From Bigelowiella natans CCMP2755 (taxonomy: Eukaryota; Cercozoa; Chlorarachniophyceae): DNA of 57,500 bases. The stretch lies in NCBI GenBank assembly GCA_000320545.1, contig ADNK01003286.1:57501-115000 (forward strand), written 5' to 3'. How positions within the stretch are numbered: position 1 is the stretch's first letter; every line of letters starts with the position of its first letter. Under the pieces are notes generated by a model. That model made no database searches and was not told the origin of the DNA. It saw nothing but the letters and a program-made list of their open reading frames with translations. The translations under genes were made by a program, and so were the position numbers. Positions 40,725 to 52,800 of this stretch are shown piece after piece.

Positions 40725-42231
40725 TTAAGAAACAAGACACCCATCATTGTTTTGTTCTTGCTGCTGCTGTCGCCTTTGTTGTTCAAGAAGAGCTTGTTGT
40801 CTCCGTGCTAGCTGTGGAGGAATAGCACCCGACACAACGGGGTTAGGGTACTGACAGTCCGGCAAAGCACACCGAATAGTGCCACGACGATTTAGCACTC
40901 GGCATTGCGGGCATATCCAAGCAGGAATCGACGCGAGTTGAAGTTGCTGCATCAACGATGGGTCGATACCTGTAATAATGATAATAATGATAATAATAAT
41001 AATTAATAATAATACATGACGAGCATGCTATCTCTCACCTTGTTATGCTTTTATCAGCTCTCTCATTGCACTACTAATTTATCATCGACGAAATAACAAC
41101 TACTACTACTACTACTACTACTACTAGTACTTACTCATGAGTGCAGCAGTTGCAGAGTCCATTCCCCCCGATCCTATCAGCTGCTGTGGTGTCTCCGAAT
41201 CGTTCAAAGATGAGGGGGGGGGGAGGGCTGCTGCCCCTGGGAAAAATCTTGGATCAGGCTGATAGTTCGGATTGGTCCTTCTACAAACTTGGCACCGATC
41301 AGGTATGATGTTGTTACGGTATGTGCATGATGGACAATCCCACGCATCGTCGCCGAGACGACGTACACGTTTCTTTGGAGAACCTCCTCCTCCTCCTCCT
41401 CCTTCGATTTTGGTATCATTATCATCATCCTTGAATTTGCTATTCTTCTCCTCAGTAGTAGTAGCATTAAGAGACGACGAAGATGGTAAAGAGCTTTGGG
41501 AGGACGATGACCTCTGTGCCGATTGCTGTGAAGACTTTCTTTCTCCTTCTCCTCTAAGACGACTAGTGCCGCTACTGCTGCTACTGCTACTAGGGGGGGG
41601 GTGTTGATTTGCAGAATATGTTTTGGTTGATGCTGCTGCTGCTATGAGAGAATCTTTTTCTTCTGAAGTAGGTCGCAGAGTGCTGTTTGACACCATAGAA
41701 GGACGGCGAGCAAATGCATGCTTCCTAGCGATGTTTGAGGTAGTTTGTGTAACGTAGCGAGTGGTTCTGATTTGCCATGAAAAATAATAATAATAAGAAG
41801 AAGAAGAAGAAGAAGAGAGTTAGAGGGGTAGGAGGAGAGGAGATGAGCATTCATTTCTCGAGGAGTAGTGTGCAGACCCCGAGCGCCCAGAGCCGCCTTT
41901 GAACGAATTTTGCTGGTTTTTAGTTCTCTTTTTTATTTCTCTTCGCCTGTTTTTGGAGGGCGGAGGGGGGGCAGCGTGAGAAAGTAGAGGGTAAACAAGG
42001 ACAGACAGATGGCATGATGATGATAATGACGGCTGCGAAGTCACAGTTATTGCATCATTTATGATATATCGATCGTAGCCGAGGAGGCACATGAAGAAGA
42101 ACATCAATCAAACATGAATTCTCCCTATTCGTCTCCTTCCATTTTGACAAGCGTATTCAGAAGTATCTAGGCATTTGATCAATGAATCAACCAATGATCT
42201 TACCACTGAGACTGCAGCTTACAGCGTCCAT
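40725..42231 (-). CDS. Double RanBP2-type zinc-finger protein
   Basis: Exons in transcript order: 42223-42231 (only ATG plus two codons), 41878-41912, 41135-41766 and 40725-40969, 307 codons in frame. The N-terminal 180 residues are Ser-, Arg- and Gly-rich low complexity, with a basic RRPSM site that resembles a PKA target and an acidic/Gly stretch before the fingers. Finger 1 is WDCPSCTYRNNIIPDRCQVC, the exact WxCx2C-x10-Cx2C plan of RanBP2/NZF fingers. Finger 2 (AWICPQCRVLN ... RCALPDC) has a widened last pair, Cx4C. The tail is Gln-rich. Such fingers bind ubiquitin or single-stranded RNA; the Ser/Arg-rich part favours RNA, but this is inference. The 9-nt first coding exon is uncertain, though phase and a GTAAGC donor support it. 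Confidence 0.83.
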
Positions 42232-42453
42232 TCTTTGAAGCCTCGCTGTGAAGGCTCTGTATCAGATCTCGAGCCTGAAAGTAGGCACGAAAAAAAAAGA
42301 TGATTTCCATGTGATGCTGATGGTGACGATGACGATGATGATGATGACAAATTGCCAGAAGCAACACAATGCCGTCGCATTTCTTTGAGGACGATATACG
42401 GGGGTTGGTATATCTATATCCTCCCTCACCATGAATAATATCGTCGTTTTTGG

Positions 42454-44405
42454 TTAGTGTGGGTAGTGTATATGGTTAATTATGCTTTTCTTGACCCTTT
42501 GCCAAGCAAGAAGGTCTTTGGGAGAGAAAGTCTTCTGTACGCTGCCCCCCTTCTGATCATCACGCCAGGTCATCACATCGTAATGATCACCCGTGTAGAT
42601 GAGGTATGCACGTTTCTTGTATCCCCCCCTGACAACAATCAGATAAAGGCCCTTCATTCACGAATGATTCCAAATCAACCGACGATGAGCTTTCTTTATA
42701 TGTCGTTGTCGTAGTCGTTAGATGCCATAATTTCTTCTCTTCTCTCCCTTCCTTCTCCTCCTCTTGAGAGAATGAGTATGATTACAATGGTGTGTTGTTA
42801 TGACTTACCCTTGACCAAAAATGTCCTCCCTTAAGAAGTGGTAGTCAAATGCCGTGATTTCCATCTCAAAATGACGAGAGAACACCTGGAGCTCTATCCC
42901 CCCTCCCTACCATTTTTACCATATAACACGAATGATACAAAAACACACAAAATTAGAGGCTCAATGAAACACATCAGTTGTTTGAACCAATTCTCCATTG
43001 AACGCGCATAAACGACGTGGTAATGATAGAAAAATACGGAAAGGGGGGGAAGAGAATAGAAACAAGAAAGTTAGTGGGATTTATAAGTAAATTTGGGAAG
43101 AGAAGAAGAAGAAGATCCAACACATCATTCGTACAAAAAGGGGGGAGGAGGGGAAAATTAGAAACAATGTTCCTCTCAAAATAACAATTAAAAAATCGGA
43201 ATAACATTAGACGTGAAGAAAACAGCTATAATAGTAATGGCAATAGCAATAACGATACTACTACTACTACTACTACTACTACTACCCATTGTTGCGGATC
43301 TGTGACTACGTGCACATAGTTTGCAGGAGACATGCCCTGGTGATGATGATGATGATGATGATGATGATAACATTAATAGTGGTCATATTGCGATAAGGAA
43401 AGAATATCAGGAAAGAGTAGTAGTAGTTGTTGTTGTTGTCGTTGTTGTTGTAGTAGTAGTGCGGTATTATGAGAGTGGGAGAGGGGGGGAGGAGGAGGCG
43501 AAGGAAGCTTCTGGGAAAAGGAAAAAGAAAGAAGAAAGAAAGAAGAAAGAGAATCAAGGTGTGCGAGATGTTATCCTTTTATATCCTCCTCCTCCTCCTC
43601 CTCCTCCCTCTCTGTTAGTTCTATCTATCATGATGATGATGATGATGATTACTAGAGTTGCTTGGTCATATGTTTGAGGATCCGTGCTAATGATCTCCGA
43701 GGCCTTGGACAAGCAAGAGACAAAAAATAACGATTCAGCAAAGGATGATCATTATGATGATGATGATGATGATCATGATCCAAATATACACCAGCAAACG
43801 AGAGAATAAACAAAATTTAATTAGAGAAATTTTGTAGTTAGATTTCCTCGTCCTCCTCCTCCCCCCCTCCACATCTTTTCCGATTTTTCCTGCCGTAGAT
43901 GTAAAATTTCTCTTCTTTATATTTCACTACTTATTCCCTACAAGAATTCTCATCGCAGTGGCCTTTTCGTCGCTTGTACCGTCTAATAATATATCAAATG
44001 ACGGTTGATGATAGTTTACGTTTATAATGTAAAAAAAAAAAAAATAGGAGTACTTCATTATTCGTCTTCGCAGCATTCGTGTGAAACAAAAAAATGTGCA
44101 GCTAAATCTCTCATCATCACCTACCTTCAGGGCTAGATACGTAAGATATTGAATGAAACAGACACGAATTGTCCCTTGGCATTTGCTAGTAGTAGAGAGG
44201 GGTAGTTTTTGAGCAGGGATGATGAAGTGAAGGGGGAAGGACGGGGGAGTGAATCAATAGAGTGAAAAATGTTATGAGGAAAGAGGTGCTGCTCGAATAA
44301 CACCAATGAAAACTTGTACACTCTATATGATATGGAATGGAAAGTAAGGGGGGAGGGCGGGTCAAGAATCACGCTACTAGACATATTCGTAGGAGACGAA
44401 AGACT

Positions 44406-44453
<48 letters not shown>

Positions 44454-45297
44454 CGCACATTATAATCCTCACTGCACCCTATATCACGCCACATAAAATC
44501 ACGGAGAAAGGATTAAAATAGAGAACTTTTCGCTCCATTTTCCCCGTTTTTTTAACTGAAGGGGGGTATTCCCATCCCTTTCCTTGTTTCACTGACATAA
44601 CAAATATGACGGTGTTAAAATGGCACGAGTGTCGTAGAGGAAAAGGAAGAAGAAGAAAAAGAAGGGAAAGAAGATAATGATAAAATGACACTTTAGCTCA
44701 ATTTCTTTTTCAGTGTAGCCATTAGTATCATAGATACGATTCACCAGTTGCGGTCACAGGCTCTTTTCGCAAATCTTGAACCCTGAAGGAGTCCCCACTT
44801 CGGACCCCATTAGCTTCCAATGAAGACGTCGCCAAGGTCATATTCATTTTCCTATATGTTGGCCTAAGTCCCCCTACAGCGTGCATCCACATCATATTGG
44901 AATGTTTACGTGTTTACGTGCATCGGTGTGTTTTCTATATTATGTGTGCTACAATAATGATCGAATGGAACAACCTCCTCGATTTATGATTTCAAGTCCT
45001 TGCAAATCAGCGGGAATGCTGAGCCTTGAAGCAATTATGGCCTTTGTATTGAGATGTCTTTGGTCAACAGGATATTCACTAAAATGATCTACTCTTCCTT
45101 ATCCTCACCTGCAAGCCTCGAAGAGTAGTCTTTTGGAGATCAACATTGTTAATTGTCACTCGTTTATGCTGTGAAAGGCCCTTGGCCACGACGAGAAGGC
45201 GAGCGGTTGCTTTGCTGTCAGAGGGAGAAGAAGCCCTTGGAGCCTGGGAAGGCATTTCTACAAGGCCTGCTAGCGACGACGCACGAATTGTGGACAT
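42454..45297 (-). CDS. OTU1: OTU1/YOD1-like deubiquitinase with N-terminal ubiquitin-like domain
   Basis: Cysteine protease that trims ubiquitin chains, in other eukaryotes together with Cdc48/p97. Exons in transcript order: 45109-45297, 44975-45041, 44758-44813, 44125-44185, 43942-43982, 43653-43703, 43286-43336, 42809-42906 and 42454-42628. They sum to 263 codons with every phase closing. Residues about 30-105 form a ubiquitin-like/UBX-type region (VTINNVDLQKTTLRGLQ, then SIPADLQGL and GVRSGDSFRVQDL). The OTU domain follows: MPRDNSCLFHSISYV with the catalytic Asp and Cys, ASEIISTDPQTYDQATLG, WGGGIELQVFS and YTGDHYDVM with the catalytic His. The C2H2 finger at the end of fungal and animal OTU1 is absent; the protein stops about 40 residues after the His. 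Introns hold CA, GTT and GAT repeats. Confidence 0.9.
44408..44450. repeat. (CA)n microsatellite in an OTU1 intron
   Basis: About 21 CA units between exons 44758-44813 and 44125-44185. Confidence 0.94.
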
Positions 45298-47130
45298 GTT
45301 TTAATTCATCAATCTACCGACTGAATTCCATTGTCGCAAGTGTAAAATGGCTTCTATTTAGAATACAAATTAAGAAGAAGTGGCTGCTGCTTGCGACGAC
45401 CAACGGAATGACCAAGTCACCAGCATGTTGAGCAAGCGCTTCTTGAGAACGACGAGGAGGGGGGACAGCAAAACAAGCAACAAAGAGATGCCATTGAACG
45501 ACGTAGGCGAGAGAATGGCACAATGGACAAATCTCGTGGTTGACAGTTTCATTGCACAGTGTGATGCTAGGATCGATGGTTGCTTCCTGCCAGCACTCAC
45601 AGACCTTGTTTGCAAAGCACATGCACACACATGGCTTTTGCAAGGCGTTCTGTTCACACACACGTCAGCAAATACTGATATCAAGTAAAAGTCGCTGCCA
45701 CATTGATGTAGCAGCAACAGCGATGCAGTGCACATGCACAAGCACAGGCGATGTGCGTGTGGTCATGCACGCACGCGTGTCAGACAACAAGTGCGCGTTG
45801 CCATGACGTGTCCGCCTTGAGTGTGCCAGTCAAGCAGTGTGGCACCGAGACAGTCATCGTTGACCATTTTGTGAGTCCTAGAGTCATGGTCACGGTCACG
45901 TAGGAAATTGAAGACACGGATGTTCGCAGCTGCAGCTGCACGTCTAGACATCTCGATCTGGACACCTGCACTCATGGTGCACGCTGTGTGCATGCACACG
46001 CATCGCTAGATCGCTTGTCGCTTGCAGTGTGGGCCCATGTCAGTGTGTCATCGTGCTTGCGCTGAACAGGCAAGTTTGCGCATGGATGTTGTTGCTTGTC
46101 TTTGTTTGCGTTTTCATCATGGATGCATGGGATTTGGGATTGTGCACATTGCATGTGCTCTGGTGCTCTAGCTAGCTAGCTAGTGCTCACATTGCATCAT
46201 GCCGAACCGTCCGGCCACACGACACCCAGACATGCTAGCATGATCGACGATCAGCACCGACAGCTGTCGTCTAGTCGTGTGCGCGCGATGCACGTATCGT
46301 ACGTGCGTTGCACGTGCGCATCATGCGATGTGCATGCATGTCGATCTGTGCTCATCATACATGCTAGCATGTATGCTGCTTTAGTGCTCATGAGCGCATG
46401 CAGCAGCACTGCTAGCTAGCTAGCTAGACTGTGATGGCATGGCTAGATCTGAGATGGCCATTGTGTGCATCGCAGCGCGGAGCAGACTTCGTCGATCGTA
46501 TCAAGTGCGGCAGCGCCAGTGTATCGTACGTCGATCATTCACAGCTAGACAGGCTAGCAGGCTAGCCACTAGCTAGCAGAACGCAAAATGACAGCAGACA
46601 TCACAACCTTTGAATCATGAAACAATGCACAATCAGGGCTAGAAAGCTCTAGGATGGCATTATAGTGGGTTAGATGGGTTGCATGCATTGAGATGTACGC
46701 ACATCCATCGCGAATGATCGATAGATAGCTCATTATAGCGCCATTGTTGCCGTCCAAATTGCTGTCATTCAAGTGTTGACGCATCGTTGTAAACCCCATT
46801 CAAGGAAGCCATAGCAAAATCAATCAAGGATCCCCCCTATCCATGCCATAGATAGGCGTTGCGGGCTGTCGTATGAATGTAGATAGAGTGGGAAAAAATC
46901 AACCCACTTTTATAAGAAATATGCATCCTTTGCATGTGTTGTGTATGGAATAATAATGCAGTACATAAGGCAAATCCCCAGCTCCTCTGATAAGAAGATA
47001 TTGATACACTGGACTGCCACTCAGCCACATGCCCCAAGTCTGTGTCCATGAAACGATATGCATACGATGCGCACGGTGCACTTTTGTTGGGAAAAGCATA
47101 AATGGAGACGTACTTGCATGATCAGTGTCG
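45298..47130. other. Intergenic, repeat-derived island
   Basis: 45300-45700 has overlapping open frames on both strands with no family match. 45700-46600 is very dense in TGCA, GCTAGC, CGTGCG and GCATGC words, the strongest example of the island type in this window. 46600-47100 reverts to AT-rich sequence with two minus-strand open stretches (46569-46799 and 46837-47049) that I could not identify. No splice-linked gene was found. Confidence 0.45.
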
Positions 47131-47574
47131 CTAAACCGGAGGCAAGTTCGAAGAAGAGGAGTTATCAGATTGCTGTTGGTGCTTTTGTATCCTTCGTTCT
47201 GCTTCTTTGGACACTTTGTCCATTTGAGCTTTTAACTTCGACAATGCTGCGTCCATCTGGTTGATCACTTTTTCGTACGACTCTAGTTCCTCATCATTCA
47301 TGTTTTTTATCTAAAAAACACGATAATAAGTTATTATTTCCTTCCTCCCCTATTGTCTAAGTCCCTATCCTCTCTCTTATTCCTTGATTAAAGATACCTC
47401 CTTCGGAGGAATGAGATCGATGTTGATACCAAGCTTTTTCATTTGGGCTTTTACATCTTCTTTCTCGTCTCCATCCCCAAATATAGATCCTAACTCCAGC
47501 TCTGAAAAGCTTGATTTGAATAATGCGATTGTTGAACCCCTTGCATCGCTGAGGAGAGCTCTTTTTTCTGCCAT
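47131..47574 (-). CDS. Small coiled-coil protein, 118 residues, unknown
   Basis: Two exons (47398-47574, 47131-47310) give 59 plus 60 codons in frame. The first half reads LFKSSFSELELGSIFGDGDE and then QMKKLGINIDLIPPKE; the second half is a coiled coil (SYEKVINQMDAALSKLKAQM, then KVSKEAERRIQKHQQQ) with a Ser/Pro tail. I do not recognise a family. Its start lies 646 bp from the CFAP46 start on the opposite strand, so the two may share a promoter; a flagellar role would be consistent but is inference only. Confidence 0.75.
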
Positions 47575-48220
47575 AGCTACAATACTTCGTACGAGTTCTA
47601 GAGTGATTTAACCCTTGTTGGATATGCCGAATGGAAAACATATTATCGTGAAAATATCGTAAAGTATTTTGACTTATCATCGTTAATTTCGCCAAACAGC
47701 TTGGAAGCTCTATCGCTGAAGAAAGGACTTGTGTAACCTTTGGTTATTGACGGTTGGTTTTCTAGCCGTAAACGAGAAGAATCCACATTTCCTTCCGGGT
47801 TTGGGTTGAGTTGGGCACAAAAATGTTGTCGCTGACACTTGAAACCAAGGCATTATCACATTTATTATCCTCGTTTTTAAGAAATTGATGAAGTCTGTAG
47901 AGATCAGACGGATGGAATCTATTTATCATATGCGACAATAAACATACGAAGTCTTTCCGCTAAAAACTGGACTGTTTCTTTTCCTCTGAAGGCCGTTTCC
48001 GGTTCCATAACGCTCGCCCCCCCCCTCGCTCAAAACTAGAATCTACCGGATATATTATGAATATTTAGCCGTTAACTCTACATAACTGTCTGGGACGGTC
48101 ATTTGAAGAAGTTTTCAGGTTGAGTCAGTGCTAGTTTACTGCGTATTGCGGAACTGAAAATTACCCCTTTCGGTTTTCTCCCTTACCAATGAAACCACTA
48201 CGAATTTAACGAATAATAAG
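47575..48220. promoter_or_regulatory. Shared divergent promoter region (small coiled-coil gene / CFAP46)
   Basis: 646 bp between two start codons on opposite strands. The stretch has no microsatellite, unlike nearly all other non-coding DNA here, apart from a short C run near 48018. Motifs such as an X-box (GTTGCC-type) were not found with confidence, so only the arrangement supports this call. Confidence 0.45.
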
Positions 48221-49344
48221 ATGAACTTTCTACATTTCGATGTAGATCTAGCCGCAATGGATACGGTACATTTTCGGGCGACGTTGGCTGATTTGCAGCG
48301 TGCAAGGGACCAGCAGGTTGTTGGCTCAAGATTCTTGTCGAATTGTACATTCTAACGCTTGAAACTTTACGATACCCTAGGATCTCAACCTCCTTCGCAA
48401 CGCCTTCAACAATATAGTCTTTAAGCCTGGACAAAAGTTTAGAGATCCAAAATTGATACCTGGGGTAAGGAGCACGTAAAATTCATTGCGAAGAGGTGTT
48501 GTTAACCTATCAATTTATGGTGTTGCAGAGCTTGCTGGTCATGGTAGCCGAATGCGGTTTAAACTTAAACGACTATGAAACTGCATCTGCCTCTTTGGCT
48601 CTTTACGGAAAATCTTGCCCCCCACGCGACCAATTTTGGTGTCGTCATCTTCTGGCAAAAGCAATTATTGCCTACCAATTTGGAAGCCAGGCGAAAGGCC
48701 ACGCCCTTGTTCACAGTGTACAAAAGGTGGGAGTTAAAAAAATGAAGAGAAATATACAGTTTTGCCAAATATGTTTTGCTATGGGGTCTAGTTGGACCAT
48801 GCTGATGATTTTCATACAATGTTGACAGTCTGTTGAGTTTATTCTGGAGGCAATACGGCTCTCCACCGATGCTGCAGAGAGAACCAAAGAATATGGCCAT
48901 CTCGTGTATAATGCTACTGTACTGTATTGGAAGGTTACAAGGTTAGTATAAAAGCCGTTGTGAGTTTATCGACAAATGCTAGAACTTATTTCGTTTGTTT
49001 GTCTAGATGCTTGCAACGTGACGGCTACAGGGTCCACCTTCTGAAAAGCGTTCAAAAGCTCATCGAAATGCTAGAAAACACAAGCGAAGGTGACCGTCGA
49101 TATACCAACAACATCGATTGTAGCAACAGTAATCCCTAATCCACAGAATGATAATCTTTCAGACGAAAGAGATCAAATGTGGTTCATAGAGATGTATTCG
49201 CTTGCAACTTTTGCCTGCTTTGACGCCGGAGAGGACCGCGCCAAAGAGTATGCAGATAAGGTAGAGCGAAGACTTTTAAAGTAGACTTTGTCTTTTAAAT
49301 ATATCATATAGAAGCCCAAAAACTGGTTGTGTTATTTTTAGATG

Positions 49345-49413
<69 letters not shown>

Positions 49414-49795
49414 CGTGTGTGTGCGTGTGTATAATGGTGAATGCGCGTGTCTTGCGTAAATGTAGGCCATAGATTTACAAGTAAAGTACTTTCCGGAGAA
49501 TGTGCCTCTCCAGCTCAAGCTTCTAAGGTTATTTCTTGACAATAACTTTTAGAAGTACACATCATAATATATAACAGAGGGGGACATAAAAACCTGAGTA
49601 GTTATGGCGTTTTGGCTGCGTCATTTTACCTGCTGCGAATATTAGGTACCGTGTACACGTGAGTGCAGGCTCTGCTGATAGCGTGCTATCAAAACCGGGG
49701 TTTAAAACTGCAGTTCCAAAATCAGCATTAAATCTTCAAAAACTGCGGAGTGCTCAAAATGGAGATCAGGCTAAACTACAGGTGATACTACTACT

Positions 49796-49830
<35 letters not shown>

Positions 49831-52800
49831 TTACTATTACTATTGTAAATTTTGGAAACTGATAAGCTAATGCCATACTTGGTTAGAATGGGCTACAGGA
49901 CTGCCTGGATATGTTAGATAAAGAGATGAAAGAGAAAGAAGACGGCAGCGTAGACCCGGAAAATTTATATCTTGTCGCACAGATCGGTCAAGTGGCATTC
50001 GATGCGAAGTTGTATACTATCTGCCATAAATGTATGTCTAGGGCACTCTTAGTGAATCAGCTCGGGGGACTATACCATGCAGGCGTTCTGGCCGATGTAC
50101 TCAAACATCAACTTTCTATCGTGCACCCTCCTGCAAAGGTCATTTCTGCTCTTGGCAAATGCACGACCCGAGAAGCGCAAATGCACCGATTATCGATGCA
50201 TCGAATCGATAAACTCAAGGAAATCGTTGTGTCCCTGCAATCTGCAGAGCGACTTAAAGCCCCTGAGTTCGTCGAGGATATTGCCCAAATTCTATGGAAT
50301 AACGTAATGCCTCTGTTACATCCTCGGTACTATAAAGAGATAGATGTGGTACTGAATGCAAGCGCCAACGCACTATCGAAGATAAACTCCAATCGCACCC
50401 TTCTTCGTGTCCACATACACCTTGAATCGGCCAAAAGCCAGCTGCATTCCGAGCTCTTAAATAATGCTCAGGATGAAGTTCGCAAAGCATTTCTCCTAGA
50501 TTACACTCTTGCCGACCGTTTTTTACCGGAAGAGTTGCGAGAGATTTTGAACTCGGAGGAGATTGAGCGCGTCATCCATGGCACGGAAAAGCTAGAAGTA
50601 GTAGAAGTCTCCCGTCCTCTAGATGTCCAGTTGCTGCCTTTAAAGAAGAAGCTTCAACTACGCCAAGACAGCTTCTATGTCCCGACGACCAAGGAGGAGG
50701 AGGCACTTATTAAAATAGAGCGAATAAAAGATGCGAAGCATGCCAGCCGCTCGGAACGGGCAAATATGATTGAGCAAGTCATTGAAATCCTCAACAAGGC
50801 CTCGGAAACAAAGGATGCTGACATAAAAGAAGGTAAAGAGAAGGCAGCGGATGATGAAAAAGATGGCGACGACGGCAATGATGCCAATGGCAACGAGGAA
50901 GGGAACTCGTCGCCCTCTGTGGATTCAAAAGCCGCTGCTGAGTTAGAGATGATGCGTGCCCATTTATGGTTTGAGGTTGCAGATATGGCGATAAGAAACA
51001 AGCTATTTGACCTCGCTCACACGGCAGCTGAGAAGGCTTTAGGATTTGAATGGGATGTCAAAAGGCCGTGTCATAGACATCTCCTTCTGGAGCAAGCAGA
51101 ATCACATGTAATCCTGGCCAAGTGCTGCGCCGCCCACATACAGACTCTGGGCCATGTACCAGGGGAGATAGAGGATGACAACGAGAATGCATTATTGCAA
51201 TCAGAGGATGTACCTGAGAAGTTGCCACGATGGTATGGTATCCGTAAACCGAAGCCTCTTGAAGTGGTCCCTCTTGCCCGGATATTTCAGAAAATTGTGT
51301 TGAAATCGCTTGTCAAGTCACAGGAAATTGGGCTCACGATCAGGGAGAAGTTGATACCAGTAAATGCACTGATTCATATGTGGAATATGCACACCTCTGC
51401 GCTCGCGGAGCAAAGCCGAGCAATTGCAACGAACGAGGTAGATGCTGATGATGGCGGAGAGGCAAAGGAAGATGAAGAAAAAGACGACGATAACGATAAG
51501 CCACAGGACGAAGGCGGCGATGAGCACTCGTCTTCAGAGCATGTTCCACCGCCAATCTGCCATAGTTTTTTCCTTGCTCTAGAGAGCGTACAGAAAAAGC
51601 TGTGGCCAAGCTCTGCAGCAGGGGAGGGGAATGGTTGGGCACCTGACATGGATGAAGATACAGTCCAACTCCTTCTGAAAACAGCCACTGTCGTTAGCAG
51701 ATATCTTGAGAAAGAGAGCAAGATGGATCGGTGTAAATCGCTTGTGCAAGGTACACTTTCAGCCATTTCGTCTCAACCAGGGTCCATAGACTACGCCGGT
51801 CCTTTGCTTCAATCTTTAGCCCGTGCATCGCAAGGCACTGAACCCAGTCCGATGCCTGAAAACGACTTTGCGAAGTGCGTCATCTGGCTTGAGATGTGTC
51901 GTCTAGAAACTCTAGACGAAGCGAAGAAGCTGGATTTGATCAAAAAGACGCATAGCACGCTGTTGGAGGCCTCAAAGAAACTTGAATCGAAGCGAAAAGA
52001 AGAGGAAGATGCTGCAGCAGCAGGAGAGGGTAAAGACGACGACAAGCAATCTCCTTTCGAGCTCCCCGGGCTGAAGAACTCTCCCGACATGAACGTGGAG
52101 CAATACACCACTTTGTGGGCACAGCTCGCCGTGTTGTCTGAAAAGTTGGGGCAAAAGCAGATGGTGGCTATAGCTGCTGAGAAGGCCTCAGAAGAGTTCC
52201 AAAAACTATTTTCCAATGCAGATCTCATGGCTGGAAGTCCCTTGCCTCTGGCTAAGCTCAATGCTATTTCGAGTCAAAGATGGCACTGGGTGACAAAGAG
52301 TGAGTGTGCGTACGGGCTGAGCATCTTGAAGCAAATTGACCCTAAGACTCAAGACCGGCAAGTTCAAGATAACCTGAGGATCATTGCAATCGATAAATTT
52401 ATGCGAGCTACCTTCTATGCCACGCGTTGTGCACTACACATGGTGAAGGATAGGAAGATGAACCCCGTAATACGGAAAATGCTAGGTGAGGGTGGGCACA
52501 TACTGCACACGATAAAACATTTTTGGAACGCAACACTACCGTTCGTCAACGAGAAGGTGACAAGGCGGCTCATCATGAAACCAACACTAGTGATACAGAA
52601 GCAGATAAGTCTTTTCATCCAGGCGCTTTCTCATTATGTCGCCAATCCAAAATTGTACGTGAAGCCTGCTCTAAGAGTTGAAATAGGGTGTCTGCTGCTC
52701 GAGTGCGTTTTCGATCAGGAAGAGTGGAAAATGGGCGTGGACCTTAGTGCCATGATGCTCAGGGAACTTCCACAAAGCTTGGCAAAGCCTATATGGAAAG

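Noticed and set aside
45314-45741. Overlapping open frames on both strands with several Cys and His
   Set aside because: No recognisable domain or splice context; the area belongs to a repeat-derived island.
46569-47049. Two minus-strand open frames next to the small coiled-coil gene
   Set aside because: They do not connect by phase-matched splice sites and resemble no family; kept only as a note.
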